DNA from: Euzebya rosea
GTDB taxonomy: Bacteria; Actinomycetota; Nitriliruptoria; Euzebyales; Euzebyaceae
Assembly (NCBI RefSeq): GCF_003073135.1
Contig: NZ_PGDQ01000003.1
Span: forward strand, 393,855 to 457,854
Length of the DNA stretch: 64,000 nt
Reading direction: 5' to 3'
In this document: positions 54,420 to 63,810 of the stretch, in pieces
Layout of the letters: each line of letters opens with the position of its first letter
Numbering within the stretch: position 1 is the stretch's first letter
Translations under genes and position numbers: made by a program
The notes under the pieces: generated by a model
The model's input: the letters and a program-made list of their open reading frames with translations, nothing else
Told to the model about the DNA's origin: nothing
Database searches by the model: none

Positions 54420-56609
54420 GTGGGTGACCCACGGACCAGCGACGCGCGCCTCGCCCAGATCGAGCGGGTCGCCGACATCGGGACGTGGACGTGGGACCGC
54501 CGCAACGGGCTGTGGTGGTCCGCCCAGATGCATCGCCTCTACGGCGTCTCCCCCGACGCCGAACCGATCGGCCGCAGCACGTACCTCGACATCGTCCACC
54601 CCGAGGACCGAGACGACCTTCGCACCAGCTGGGAGCAGATGCTGGAGGACGGCGGGCCGTGGAGCGGCCACTTCCGCATCACGCGGCCGGACGGGGCCCT
54701 CAGGTGGCTGCACGCCCGTGCACACGCCGACGTCGACGAGGAGGGTGTGGCGCAGGTCGTCGGGGTCGTCCGTGACGTCACCGACGAACGGGACGCCGAG
54801 GTCCGCCGCCGGCGCGCCCACGAGGACCTGGCGACACATCAGGGGATCCTCCAGCAGATCGTCCGTGGCCAGCCGCTGGCCGTCACCCTCGACCGGATGT
54901 GCCGCGACATCGAGCGTCGCTTCCCCGGGTCGCAGTGCTCGGTGATGCTGGTCGACGACGACGGGGTCGTCCTGCGCGACGGCGCCGCCCCGAGCCTGCC
55001 GCGAGAGGCCAGGGACGCCCTCGACGGGCTGCGGATAGGCGAGGGGGAGGGTGCCTGTGGCACCGCCGCCCACCGAGGACAGGCGGTGGTCATCCACGAC
55101 ACCCTCGTCGATCCGCTCACACGGAGCTACCAGGACCTCGTCCGCACCTACGACATGCGGGCGATCTGGTCCCACCCGTTGAAGAACGCCGCTGGCGAAC
55201 CGCTCGGGACGTTCGCGCTGTACCGATCGACCCCGCACACCCCGGACGACGACGAGGTCATGGTCGTCAGAGCGGCTGCTGACGTCGTGGCGCTGGCCGT
55301 CGAGCGGGAACGGGCCGAGCGGCTGCTGGTCCGGACGGCGCAGGTGGATCCGCTCACCGGGCTGCCCAACCGCCAGCAGTTCCTGCAGCAGCTCAGCGCT
55401 CGCCTGGCCCGGGGCGACTCCCGCCCTGCGGTCCTGTTCCTGGACCTCGACCGGTTCAAGTGGATCAACGACAGCTTCGGCCATCCGACCGGCGACCGGA
55501 TCCTCGCAGAGCTGGGCGAGCGGTTCAGCGCCGCCTTCGATGGCCAGCACACCGTCGCCCGGTTCGGGGGCGACGAGTTCACCGTGCTGCTCCACGACGC
55601 CACCGCGAGGGGCATCAGTGACGCGGCACGCCTGGCCGCGGAGGTGCTGACCGAGCCGTTCGTCGTCGACCGCGGCGAGTTCGTGCTGACGGTGTCCATC
55701 GGGGTCGCCGTCGCCGACGACGACAGCAGCGCCGAGGGGCTCGTGCGTGACGCCGATGCGGCCATGTACGCCGCCAAGGAGGGTGGTCGGGCTCGGTGGG
55801 TGGAGTTCGACCACTCCCTGCGCCAGCGGGTGCTCGAACGTGTCGAGCTCGAGGCACAGCTTCGCCGTGGCCTCAACGACGGCGAGTTCTCCGTGCACTA
55901 CCAGCCCAGCGTCCGGCTGGCGACGGGGGAATGGGGTGGGGTCGAGGCGCTGGCCCGGTGGCATCGTGACGGCCGGATCGTCGCCACCCCTGACCGGTTC
56001 ATCGGGCTGGCCGAGGAGACCGGCCAGATCGTGCCGCTCGGCATGCAGCTGCTGGAGCAGGTCGTGGCGCAGGCAGCGACCTGGCATCGGCGCGGCGTGA
56101 CCCGCCCGGTCTCGTTCAACCTGGCCGTTTCACAGCTCACCGACCCCAACCTGGTCAGCCGCCTGGCGGAGATGCTGGAGCGCCACGAGCTTCCATCGCA
56201 CCTCCTGGTCGTGGAGGTCACCGAATCGGCGGTCATGCGTCACATCGACGTGGCCCGGACGGTGCTGGAGGAGCTGCGCAGGATGGGCCTCTACATCGTC
56301 ATCGACGACTTCGGGACCGGGTACTCCTCGATCGCCCGCATGCGGGACCTGCCGGTCGTGGCGGTCAAAATCGACCGGTCGTTCAGCGAGGGCCTCGGCG
56401 TCGACCCGCAGGCCGAGGACGTCATGGGTTCGGTGATCTCGCTGGCCCACGCGTTCGGCCTGCAGGTGGTGGCGGAGGGGGTGGAGACGCCCGAGGCGCT
56501 GGATCGGCTCCGCGCGCTCGGGGCCGACATCGCCCAGGGGTACCTGCTCGGCCGGCCACAGCCGGCCGAGGACCTGGATGTCCTGATGGCCTCCCCGCCG
56601 ATCGGCTGA
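54420..56609 (+). CDS. PAS-GAF-GGDEF-EAL cyclic-di-GMP signalling protein
   Basis: A soluble 729-residue protein. The PAS domain (PAS_3-like, residues ~15-125) has WTWDRRNGLWWS and the PAC-type FRITRPDGALRWLHARA. A GAF domain follows (~140-300: LDRMCRDIERRFPG, GACGTAAHRGQAVVI). Next are GGDEF (~310-470) with intact ARFGGDEF, and EAL (~485-725) with VEALARW, DDFGTGYSS and KIDRSF. Both catalytic signatures are kept, so it may be bifunctional with one half controlling the other. GTG 54420 has GGAGG 6 bases upstream. Convergent with proS. Confidence 0.95.
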   Translation: MGDPRTSDARLAQIERVADIGTWTWDRRNGLWWSAQMHRLYGVSPDAEPIGRSTYLDIVHPEDRDDLRTSWEQMLEDGGPWSGHFRITRPDGALRWLHARAHADVDEEGVAQVVGVVRDVTDERDAEVRRRRAHEDLATHQGILQQIVRGQPLAVTLDRMCRDIERRFPGSQCSVMLVDDDGVVLRDGAAPSLPREARDALDGLRIGEGEGACGTAAHRGQAVVIHDTLVDPLTRSYQDLVRTYDMRAIWSHPLKNAAGEPLGTFALYRSTPHTPDDDEVMVVRAAADVVALAVERERAERLLVRTAQVDPLTGLPNRQQFLQQLSARLARGDSRPAVLFLDLDRFKWINDSFGHPTGDRILAELGERFSAAFDGQHTVARFGGDEFTVLLHDATARGISDAARLAAEVLTEPFVVDRGEFVLTVSIGVAVADDDSSAEGLVRDADAAMYAAKEGGRARWVEFDHSLRQRVLERVELEAQLRRGLNDGEFSVHYQPSVRLATGEWGGVEALARWHRDGRIVATPDRFIGLAEETGQIVPLGMQLLEQVVAQAATWHRRGVTRPVSFNLAVSQLTDPNLVSRLAEMLERHELPSHLLVVEVTESAVMRHIDVARTVLEELRRMGLYIVIDDFGTGYSSIARMRDLPVVAVKIDRSFSEGLGVDPQAEDVMGSVISLAHAFGLQVVAEGVETPEALDRLRALGADIAQGYLLGRPQPAEDLDVLMASPPIG

Positions 56610-56631
56610 CCCGCGGGGCGCCGTCGGTCGA

Positions 56632-58404
56632 TCAGCCCGTGGTGCAGACCTCCACGAGGCGGTCGACGACCGCCTCGAGCGCAACGTCCTGCCGGTCACC
56701 GGTTCGGCGGTCCTTGACCTCGACGACGCCGCTGTCCAGGCCACGCCCGACCACCACGATGGTGGGCACACCCAGCAGCTCGGCGTCGTTGAACTTCACG
56801 CCGGGGGAGACCCCCATGCGGTCGTCGAGGAGGACCTCCAGGCCAGCGGCCTCCAGCTCGGCGGCCAGCGTCTCGGCTGCCGGGCCCTGCGGGCCGTTCT
56901 TCTTGCCGGCGACGACGACGTGCACGTCGGCCGGGGCGATGGCCCGAGGCCAGATCAAGCCGTCGTCGTCGTGGTTGGCCTCGGCGAGCACCGCGACGGC
57001 GCGGGAGACCCCGATGCCGTAGGAACCCATCGTGACGGTGCGGGTCTTGCCGTTCTCGTCGAGCACGGTCAGGTCCAGCGCCTCGGCGTACTTGGTGCCG
57101 AGCTGGAAGATGTGGCCGATCTCCACACCGCGGGCGATCTCCATGGGGGAGCCGCAGCGGGGGCAGGGGTCGCCGTCGTGCACCTCGGCGGCCTCGATGG
57201 TGCCGTCCGGGGTGAAGTCACGACCGGCGACCAGGCCCACGACGTGGCGGTCCTGCTCGTTGGCGCCCGTCACCCAACGGGTGCCGTCGACGATGCGGGG
57301 GTCGACGAGGAACCGGATGCCCGACGGCGACTCCTCGCCCAGGACCTCCGGACCGATGTAGCCCTTGACCAGCGAGGGGTACTTCGCGAAGTCGGCCTCG
57401 GTGAAGGGGGAGGGGACGGCCGGTGCCAGCTGGGCCTCGACGCGCTTGAGGTCCACGTCGCGGTCGCCGGGCACGCCGATGGCCAGCGGCTCCCGGGTCC
57501 CGTCGGGGTGCTCGAGCATCATGACGACGTTCTTGAGCGTGTCGGCGGCGGTCCAGTCGCGATCCTCGCGACGCAGGTCCTCGCGGCCGTTCAGCATGTC
57601 GACCAGGGTGGCGATGGTCGGGGTGTCGGGGGTGTCGCAGACGACGGCGTCGGGAAGGCCGTCGGTCGGCTGTGCGTCGGGGGCCGCGACTTCGACGGCC
57701 TCGGTGTTGGCCGCGTAGTCACCGGCGGTGCAGCGCACGAAGGTGTCCTCGCCGACCTCGATCGGGGCCAGGAACTCCTCGCTGGCGGACCCGCCCATCG
57801 CCCCGGACATCGCCGACACGATCTCGTAGTCGATGCCCAGGCGTTCGAAGGTGGCGATGTAGGCGTCGCGGTGGCGGTCGTAGGACGCCTGCAGGCCATC
57901 GGCGTCGATGTCGAAGGAGTAGGAGTCCTTCATGACGAACTCACGGCCGCGGAGCAGGCCAGCGCGGGGACGCGCCTCGTCGCGGTACTTGGTCTGGATC
58001 TGGTAGATCGACAGCGGCAGGTCCTTGTAGGAGCTGTACAGGTCCTTCACGAGGAGGGTGAACATCTCCTCGTGGGTGGGCGCCAGCAGCATGTCGTTGT
58101 CGCGACGGTCCTTGAGGCGGAACAGGTTGGGGCCGTACTCCGTCCAGCGGCCCGTGGCCTCGTAGGGCTCGCGCGGCAGCATCGCGGGGAAGTGGACCTC
58201 CTGGAAGCCAGCGCGGTCCATCTCCTCGCGGACGATCCGCTCGACCTTGCGGTAGACGATCCAGCCCAGCGGCAGCCAGGTGAACCCGCCGGGCGCAGCC
58301 CGACGGATGTAGCCACCGCGCACGAGCAGCCGATGGGACGGCACCTCGGCGTCAGCAGGGTCTTCGCGCAGTGTGCGCAGGAACAGGGTCGACATCCGCA
58401 GCAT
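56632..58404 (-). CDS. proS: Prolyl-tRNA synthetase, bacterial type
   Basis: A 590-residue class II synthetase that charges tRNA-Pro. Motif 2 and neighbours are visible as [27 protein letters not shown] near residue 135. The editing (YbaK-like) insertion domain sits at ~230-390, and the class II motif 3 region [17 protein letters not shown] is near 440. The anticodon-binding domain follows ([11 protein letters not shown] and onward). A zinc-ribbon-like CPRCG lies just before the motif. Start chosen at [15 protein letters not shown], the conserved N-terminus; ATG 58443 would add 13 unconserved residues. Confidence 0.97.
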   Translation of the reverse strand: MLRMSTLFLRTLREDPADAEVPSHRLLVRGGYIRRAAPGGFTWLPLGWIVYRKVERIVREEMDRAGFQEVHFPAMLPREPYEATGRWTEYGPNLFRLKDRRDNDMLLAPTHEEMFTLLVKDLYSSYKDLPLSIYQIQTKYRDEARPRAGLLRGREFVMKDSYSFDIDADGLQASYDRHRDAYIATFERLGIDYEIVSAMSGAMGGSASEEFLAPIEVGEDTFVRCTAGDYAANTEAVEVAAPDAQPTDGLPDAVVCDTPDTPTIATLVDMLNGREDLRREDRDWTAADTLKNVVMMLEHPDGTREPLAIGVPGDRDVDLKRVEAQLAPAVPSPFTEADFAKYPSLVKGYIGPEVLGEESPSGIRFLVDPRIVDGTRWVTGANEQDRHVVGLVAGRDFTPDGTIEAAEVHDGDPCPRCGSPMEIARGVEIGHIFQLGTKYAEALDLTVLDENGKTRTVTMGSYGIGVSRAVAVLAEANHDDDGLIWPRAIAPADVHVVVAGKKNGPQGPAAETLAAELEAAGLEVLLDDRMGVSPGVKFNDAELLGVPTIVVVGRGLDSGVVEVKDRRTGDRQDVALEAVVDRLVEVCTTG

Positions 58405-58452
58405 AGGGACGGCAGGGTACGTGCTCGACGGTGGGTCGGGCACGTCGACAGG

Positions 58453-60174
58453 TCAGGACCCGGCGGCCGTGCCCACGAGCTGCTCGAACGGCGTGGGGCG
58501 TCCGAAGAGGTATCCCTGCGCGTGCCGGCAGCCCATGTCGGCCAGGACCGCAGCCTGCTCGGCGTCCTCGACTCCCTCGGCGATGACGTCCAGCTGGAGT
58601 GCCTGGCCCAGGCTGATGACGGCCTTGGCGATGGCCCGCCGCTTGGCGTCGGTGGTGATGTCGGCGACGAACGACCGGTCGATCTTGACGACGCCAACCG
58701 GCAGCTTCTGCAGGTAGGTCAAGGAGGAGTAGCCCGTCCCGAAGTCGTCGACGGCCAGGCGTACTCCCGCCCGGTTCAGGGCATCGACGTCGGCGAGGGT
58801 CGACCGGGCGGCCTTGAGCAACGAGGTCTCGGTGAGCTCGAGGATCAGCTGCCGGTGTCCCAGGCCGCTGGTGGCCAGCGCGTGCTCCACCCGGCGACGG
58901 AAGTCCGGCCGTCCGAGCTGGCGTGCGCTGACGTTGATGGCCACATGGGTCTGGCTGTTGCTGCTGGTCAGGAGGCGCCCCTGGCGACATGCCTCGTCGA
59001 GCACCCACGACCCGAGGTCGACGATCAGGTCGGACTCCTCGGCCACGTCGAGGAACGCCCCGGGACCGAGCAACCCCTCGACCGGATGTTGCCACCGGAC
59101 CAAGGCCTCGCGGCCGACGATGTCGCCCGTCGCGAGGTCCACGATGGGCTGGTGGTGCAGGCGCAGCTCGTTGCCGTCCACGGCCGTGCGCAGCTCGGTC
59201 TCGAGCTGCAGGCGGGCCCGTGCCCGTTCGCGCAGGGTCTCGTCGAAGACCTCGATGCGTCCCCGTCCGCGTTCCTTCGCCTCGTACATCGCGGTGTCGG
59301 CACGGCGGAGCAGCGCGGCCGGCTGGTCGTCGGGGCCGGCGTGGGCAACCCCGATGGACAGGGTGATCGACAGGGAGTGCCCTGCGACGGCGATCGGTTC
59401 GTCGGTCAGCGCGCGGACGCGTTCGGCCAACCGCATCGCATCGGACTCGCGGCTGAGCTCCTCGCAGATCACCAGGAACTCGTCACCGCTGAGCCGTCCC
59501 GCGGTGTCGGCGCCGCGGATGGAGGTGCGCAGCCGCCGGGCGATCTCGACCAGCAGCTGGTCGCCGACCTCGTGGCCGAGGGAGTCGTTGATCCGCTTGA
59601 ATCGATCGACGTCGCAGAAGAGCAACGCGATGTGCCCCCCGTTGCGGCGCGACCGCTCCAGCGCCTGTCCGAGGCGGTCGAGCAGCAACGTGCGGTTGGG
59701 AAGTGCAGTCAGCGGGTCGTGGGTCGCCTGGTGGGTCAAGGCGGCCTGCGCCAGCTTTCGGGCGGTCACGTCCTCGATCTGGGCGATCACACACGACGCC
59801 GAGCCGTCCGCGTCGTGGACCGCGGACGCGGTCACCGCCACGTGCACCGGACGGCCGGAGGCATGGGCCAACCGTAGCTCTGCTCGGGCGGGGCCAGCGC
59901 TGGCGACGACCTCGTCGAGGAACTGCCGCAGCCGGTCGCGGTCCTCGGGCCTGACCAGCTCGCTGACGCGGCGCAGGAGCAGGGCCTGCGCGTCGGTGCC
60001 CAGCATCGCCCCGAGCGAGGCGTTGACGCGGATCAGCTGGCCGTCCGGCTGCAGGATCGCGTTGCCGGTCGGCGCCATCTCGAAGGCACGCCTGAACCGC
60101 TCCTCCGCATCACGGAGCGCATCCTGGCCTTCGTCGCGGGCGGGCGCAGCGTGGTGCGCGTCGGGAGCAGGCAT
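58453..60174 (-). CDS. PAS-GGDEF-EAL cyclic-di-GMP signalling protein
   Basis: A soluble 573-residue protein: N-terminal PAS (residues ~20-140, AFEMAPTGNAILQPDG), GGDEF (~150-305) and EAL (~320-565). The GGDEF signature reads RLSGDEF, a G-to-S change in the first position still found in active cyclases. The EAL half has GREALVRWQHP, NVSARQL, ELTETSLL, DDFGTGYSSL and KIDRSFV, as expected for an active phosphodiesterase. Lies 48 bases upstream of proS on the same strand. Confidence 0.95.
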   Translation of the reverse strand: MPAPDAHHAAPARDEGQDALRDAEERFRRAFEMAPTGNAILQPDGQLIRVNASLGAMLGTDAQALLLRRVSELVRPEDRDRLRQFLDEVVASAGPARAELRLAHASGRPVHVAVTASAVHDADGSASCVIAQIEDVTARKLAQAALTHQATHDPLTALPNRTLLLDRLGQALERSRRNGGHIALLFCDVDRFKRINDSLGHEVGDQLLVEIARRLRTSIRGADTAGRLSGDEFLVICEELSRESDAMRLAERVRALTDEPIAVAGHSLSITLSIGVAHAGPDDQPAALLRRADTAMYEAKERGRGRIEVFDETLRERARARLQLETELRTAVDGNELRLHHQPIVDLATGDIVGREALVRWQHPVEGLLGPGAFLDVAEESDLIVDLGSWVLDEACRQGRLLTSSNSQTHVAINVSARQLGRPDFRRRVEHALATSGLGHRQLILELTETSLLKAARSTLADVDALNRAGVRLAVDDFGTGYSSLTYLQKLPVGVVKIDRSFVADITTDAKRRAIAKAVISLGQALQLDVIAEGVEDAEQAAVLADMGCRHAQGYLFGRPTPFEQLVGTAAGS

Positions 60175-60235
60175 GTCTCGCTATCGATCGGCTCGCTCGG
60201 CCGCGACCTGAGCACCCTGGGCACCTCGGGGCCTG

Positions 60236-61711
60236 TCAGATGGCTTGCTGCTGCAGGTAGGCCAGCAGCGTGGCGACCCCGTAGCCCGTGCCGCCGGCGG
60301 GCTGGTGACCGCGGACGTGGGCGCGGTCGAGGAACGCCGGGCCGGCGATGTCGAGGTGGGCCCAGGGCACGTCACCGACGAAGCGCTGGAGGAACAGCGC
60401 AGCCATGATGGCGTCGGGGCCCTTGTCCGGGCCGAGGTGGTGCACGTCGGCGGTGCCGGTGTCCAGCCAGGCGTCGAGGTCCTCCATCAACGGCAGGGGC
60501 CACAGGGGTTCTCCGGCGGCGCCGGCAGCCCGGGTGACGGCGTCGCGCAGGCTGTCGTCGTTGGACAGCAGCGCGGCGGTGTAGGGGCCGAGCGCCGCGA
60601 CCGCCGAGCCGGTCAGGGTGGCGAGGTCGATGATGACGTCGGGCGCCATCGCCGAGCTGTGGGCCAGCACGTCGGCCAGCACCAGACGGCCCTCGGCGTC
60701 GGTGTGCGCCACCTCGATGGTGGTGCCGTTGCAAGCGGTGACGACGTCGCTGGGTCGCTGGGCGTTGCCGCCGATGGCGTTCTCGACGAGGCCCATGAAG
60801 CCGGTGACCCGGACGCGTGCCCCGAGGGTGGCGATGGCGTCCATGACGCCGGCGACCGCGGCGGCACCGGCCATGTCGGACTTCATCGTCATCATGCCGG
60901 CGCCCGGCTTGAGGTTCAGGCCGCCGCTGTCGAACGTGATGCCCTTCCCGACGATGACCACGTGGGCCAGGGGGTTCTCCGGGGTCCAGTCGATGCGGAC
61001 CAGGCGGGGTGGGTTGGCCGACCCCTGGGCCACGCCGAGCATCGCGCCGAAGCCCTGCTCGGCCAGCCAGTCCTGGTCGAGGACGGTCACGTCGAGCCGG
61101 TCGCCCATCCTCTCGAGGACACGGTCGGCGATGTCGATCGGGGTGGCGTCACCCGGCGGGGTGTTGACCAGGTCGCGGGCGAAGGCGATGGCCTCGCATG
61201 CCACGCGGGAGCGTTCGATGGCAGCGTCGGCCTCGGCCAGGATCGAGGAGGGGAGCACGAGGATCGCCTCGCGCTCCGTCGGGGTGTCGCCGGCACCGGT
61301 GGAGGTGAACTCGGTGAAGGTGTAGGCGCCGAGGGTCAAGCCGTCGGCGACCGCCTCGATCGCGGCCCTGGTCGGGTGGACCTCGGCGAGGGTGGTCGCG
61401 ATGCGTGCGGCCTGGGGGACGGCGCGGATGACGTCACCAGCGGCGCGGCGGAGCGATGCGGGGCTGATGCCGTCCATCCGGCCGAGGCCGACGAGGACGA
61501 TGCTGCCGAACGGCTGACCGGGTGCGGCGATGCGCAGGGTCTGGCCGACGTCACCGCGGAACGACGGGGTGACGGGGAAGTCGTCGAGCCCGAGGACCGA
61601 GAGGAGGTGGGTGGCGCCGGGGCCCTCGATGCCGCCCTTGAACACGCCGACGGCGATGGCGTCGACGTCGAGCTGGGCCAGGTCGGTGCTCTGCGCGGTG
61701 ATGGTGATCAT
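60236..61711 (-). CDS. pepA: Leucyl aminopeptidase (M17 family)
   Basis: A 491-residue two-metal aminopeptidase. The catalytic domain (residues ~175-490) has GKGITFDSGGLNLKPG near 255 (catalytic Lys and metal Asp), MKSDMAGAAAV near 275, and HTDAEGRLVLADVL near 335 with metal-binding Asp and Glu and the catalytic Arg. The usual motif is NTDAEGRL; here Asn is replaced by His. The N-terminal domain is the macro-like M17 N-domain. ATG 61711 (MITITAQS) is preferred over 61741. Role: peptide turnover. Confidence 0.94.
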   Translation of the reverse strand: MITITAQSTDLAQLDVDAIAVGVFKGGIEGPGATHLLSVLGLDDFPVTPSFRGDVGQTLRIAAPGQPFGSIVLVGLGRMDGISPASLRRAAGDVIRAVPQAARIATTLAEVHPTRAAIEAVADGLTLGAYTFTEFTSTGAGDTPTEREAILVLPSSILAEADAAIERSRVACEAIAFARDLVNTPPGDATPIDIADRVLERMGDRLDVTVLDQDWLAEQGFGAMLGVAQGSANPPRLVRIDWTPENPLAHVVIVGKGITFDSGGLNLKPGAGMMTMKSDMAGAAAVAGVMDAIATLGARVRVTGFMGLVENAIGGNAQRPSDVVTACNGTTIEVAHTDAEGRLVLADVLAHSSAMAPDVIIDLATLTGSAVAALGPYTAALLSNDDSLRDAVTRAAGAAGEPLWPLPLMEDLDAWLDTGTADVHHLGPDKGPDAIMAALFLQRFVGDVPWAHLDIAGPAFLDRAHVRGHQPAGGTGYGVATLLAYLQQQAI

Positions 61712-61801
61712 GTGGCCGGGGAGTCTAGTGGCCGTCGGCATCCCCGGGTGGCCCCTTCGGGACGGTGGCCCACGAGGCCCGTGCTCGGGCGACCGCGTGG
61801 G

Positions 61802-62752
61802 TCAGCGGCCTCGCGGGAAGGTGGGCGGGGTCCAGTCGTCGTTGGCGCCGCAGATCAGCACGCACGGATGGTCAGCGTCCACCGCCCCCGTCAGGACCGC
61901 CGCGAGGCCGATGCAGCCGCCGAGCTCCGCGGCGATCCGGACCCGGTCCCACAGCCAGTCCCGGGCGGCGAGGACAGCGTCGTCGTCGATCAGCGCGACC
62001 CGGTCCACGTGTTCGACGACGAGGTGGGCGTTCAGCGCGGTGGTCACGCGGGCGCCCAGGGACGGGCGGGTGATGGTGTCGACGGTCACCTCGACCGGCA
62101 CACCGCCGGCAGCGACGGCCTTGTGCAGCGTCGGGGCCCCGACGGGTTCGGCACCGATGACCCGGACGTCGCTCGTGGACGCGGCGACGCCCACCCCGGA
62201 GACCAGTCCGCCGCCGCCGATGCCGACGACCAGCGCATCGCAGTCGGGGGCCTGGGCCAACATCTCGCGGCCGACCGTCCCCTGGCCGGCAACGACCATC
62301 GGATCGCCGAAGGCGTGGACGAACGTGCGGCCCTCGTCGGCCTGGATGCGTCGGGCCAGGGCCTCGGCGTCGTCGTAGACCTCGCCGTGGCGGATGACCC
62401 GTGCGCCGAAGGCGGCGACCCGGTCGGCCTTCAGGTCGGGGGAGGTCGTCGGCACCACGACGACGGCGTCGATGCCCGCGTTGGTGGCGGCCCAGGCGAC
62501 CGCCTGTCCGTGGTTGCCGCCTGACGCCGTGACCACGCCCGGCGTGTCGGCGGGCAACGCGCGGATGGCGTTGGTCGCCCCACGGGCCTTGAACGACCCG
62601 GTGACCTGTAGCTGCTCCAGCTTGAGGGTCAGCGGGCGGCCGTCGTCGGTGGTGATGCGGATCGTCGGCGTGTACCGCAGGACGCCGTCGAGCCGGCGCG
62701 CGGCCGCCTCGACGTCGTCGGGGGTGACGGTGACGCGGGGTGCGGTGTCCAT
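61802..62752 (-). CDS. Threonine/serine dehydratase-like PLP enzyme (fold type II)
   Basis: A 316-residue enzyme of the threonine ammonia-lyase/serine racemase group. The PLP lysine is Lys55 in TGSFKARGATN, the substrate loop is TASGGNHGQAV near 77, the phosphate-binding glycine loop is VVGIGGGGLVSG near 175, and the cofactor-N1 contact is CGAND near the C-terminus. There is no C-terminal ACT regulatory domain, so it is the short catabolic type. Product is 2-oxobutyrate or pyruvate plus ammonia; substrate choice is not resolved. Confidence 0.9.
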   Translation of the reverse strand: MDTAPRVTVTPDDVEAAARRLDGVLRYTPTIRITTDDGRPLTLKLEQLQVTGSFKARGATNAIRALPADTPGVVTASGGNHGQAVAWAATNAGIDAVVVVPTTSPDLKADRVAAFGARVIRHGEVYDDAEALARRIQADEGRTFVHAFGDPMVVAGQGTVGREMLAQAPDCDALVVGIGGGGLVSGVGVAASTSDVRVIGAEPVGAPTLHKAVAAGGVPVEVTVDTITRPSLGARVTTALNAHLVVEHVDRVALIDDDAVLAARDWLWDRVRIAAELGGCIGLAAVLTGAVDADHPCVLICGANDDWTPPTFPRGR

Positions 62753-62788
62753 TCGGGCCGAACCCTACGCAGCAGTAGCCTCGGCCGC

Positions 62789-63055
62789 ATGGATCCGCTC
62801 GTCGCCGTCGCGCTGGTCGGTGCGGTGGTGCTCGGCGGGCTGTGGGTGGCCCACCTGCGGCGTGACGTGCGACGGCGCGCGGCACGCGGGTCGGAGTGGT
62901 CGGGGCAGGGCGAAGCCGGGCAGAACCTCTGGACGTCCTCGGTGCGCTGCATCGAGTGCCACGCGAGCGGGGCGGTGATCAGCCGTGAGCACGGCCAGCT
63001 CTGGCACACCTGCATGGCCTGCGGGGCCCGCCACGCCCGCGACGTCCAGGCATGA
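62789..63055 (+). CDS. Small membrane protein with a zinc-ribbon-like CxxC pair
   Basis: An 88-residue protein: one N-terminal membrane helix (about 4-22), an Arg-rich cytoplasmic stretch (HLRRDVRRRAARG), then a C-terminal ribbon with CIEC near 54 and CMAC near 75 and interspersed histidines, suggesting metal binding. ATG 62789 is 36 bases from the divergent dehydratase start. No family is recognised. Confidence 0.72.
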   Translation: MDPLVAVALVGAVVLGGLWVAHLRRDVRRRAARGSEWSGQGEAGQNLWTSSVRCIECHASGAVISREHGQLWHTCMACGARHARDVQA

Positions 63056-63075
63056 GGGCCCGGTCGTCACGGGGC

Positions 63076-63690
63076 TCAGGCCTCGAGGATGCGCTTGCCG
63101 GTCGGCGCGCCGTCGGTCATCTCGTAGAGGTAGGGGACACCGGTGTCGATGTTGACCGAGGGGATGTCCTCGTCGCTGATCCCGTCGAGCTCCTTGAGGA
63201 TCGCGCGCAACGAGTTGCCGTGGGCGGCGACCAGGACGACCTCGTGTTCACGGGTGGCGGGGATGATCGTGTCGTGGAAGAACGGGAGGGTCCGCTTGCC
63301 GGTGTCGGCGAGGCTCTCCCCGGCGGGCGGCGGGATGTCGTAGGACCGCCGCCAGATGTGGACCTGCTCGTCGCCGAACTCCTCGCGCGTCTGCTGCTTG
63401 TTGCGTCCCGTGAGCGCGCCGTAGAAGCGTTCGTTCAGCTCCCAGGAGCGGATCTGCTCCAGATCGGGCTGGCCCATCGCGGCAAGGACCCGCTGGCCGG
63501 TGTTGATGGCCCGCTGCAGCTCGGAGGTGTAGGCGATGTCGACGGTCAGGCCCTCGGCGGCGAGGCGTTCGCCGGCGGCGGTCGCCTCGGCCTCGCCCTG
63601 CGGCGTGAGTGGCACGTTGACCCACCCGGTGAAGCGGTTCTCGGCGTTCCACGTCGACTGGCCGTGGCGGATGAGGATCAGGGTGCTCAT
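63076..63690 (-). CDS. gpmA: 2,3-bisphosphoglycerate-dependent phosphoglycerate mutase
   Basis: Interconverts 3- and 2-phosphoglycerate in glycolysis. The 204-residue form has the phospho-His motif LIRHGQSTWN near residue 9, FTGWVNVPLT, NERFYGALTGRNKQQ near 88, WRRSYDIPPP near 112 and the second His in VAAHGNSLRAI near 155. It is shorter than the 230-250-residue E. coli type but has the dPGM-specific insert. ATG 63690 directly begins the conserved STLILIRHG; an open extension to 63747 is not conserved. Confidence 0.95.
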   Translation of the reverse strand: MSTLILIRHGQSTWNAENRFTGWVNVPLTPQGEAEATAAGERLAAEGLTVDIAYTSELQRAINTGQRVLAAMGQPDLEQIRSWELNERFYGALTGRNKQQTREEFGDEQVHIWRRSYDIPPPAGESLADTGKRTLPFFHDTIIPATREHEVVLVAAHGNSLRAILKELDGISDEDIPSVNIDTGVPYLYEMTDGAPTGKRILEA

Positions 63691-63810
63691 GGGCGGGCAC
63701 GCTACCGGGGGAGTGGATCCTCGTGCCAGCAGCGCCCACGCGTTCACCCGCCGGTCCCCACCGGTTCATGTGCTGAGTGGCTCCGCCCTGACCTCTAGGA
63801 CAGCGGGTTC

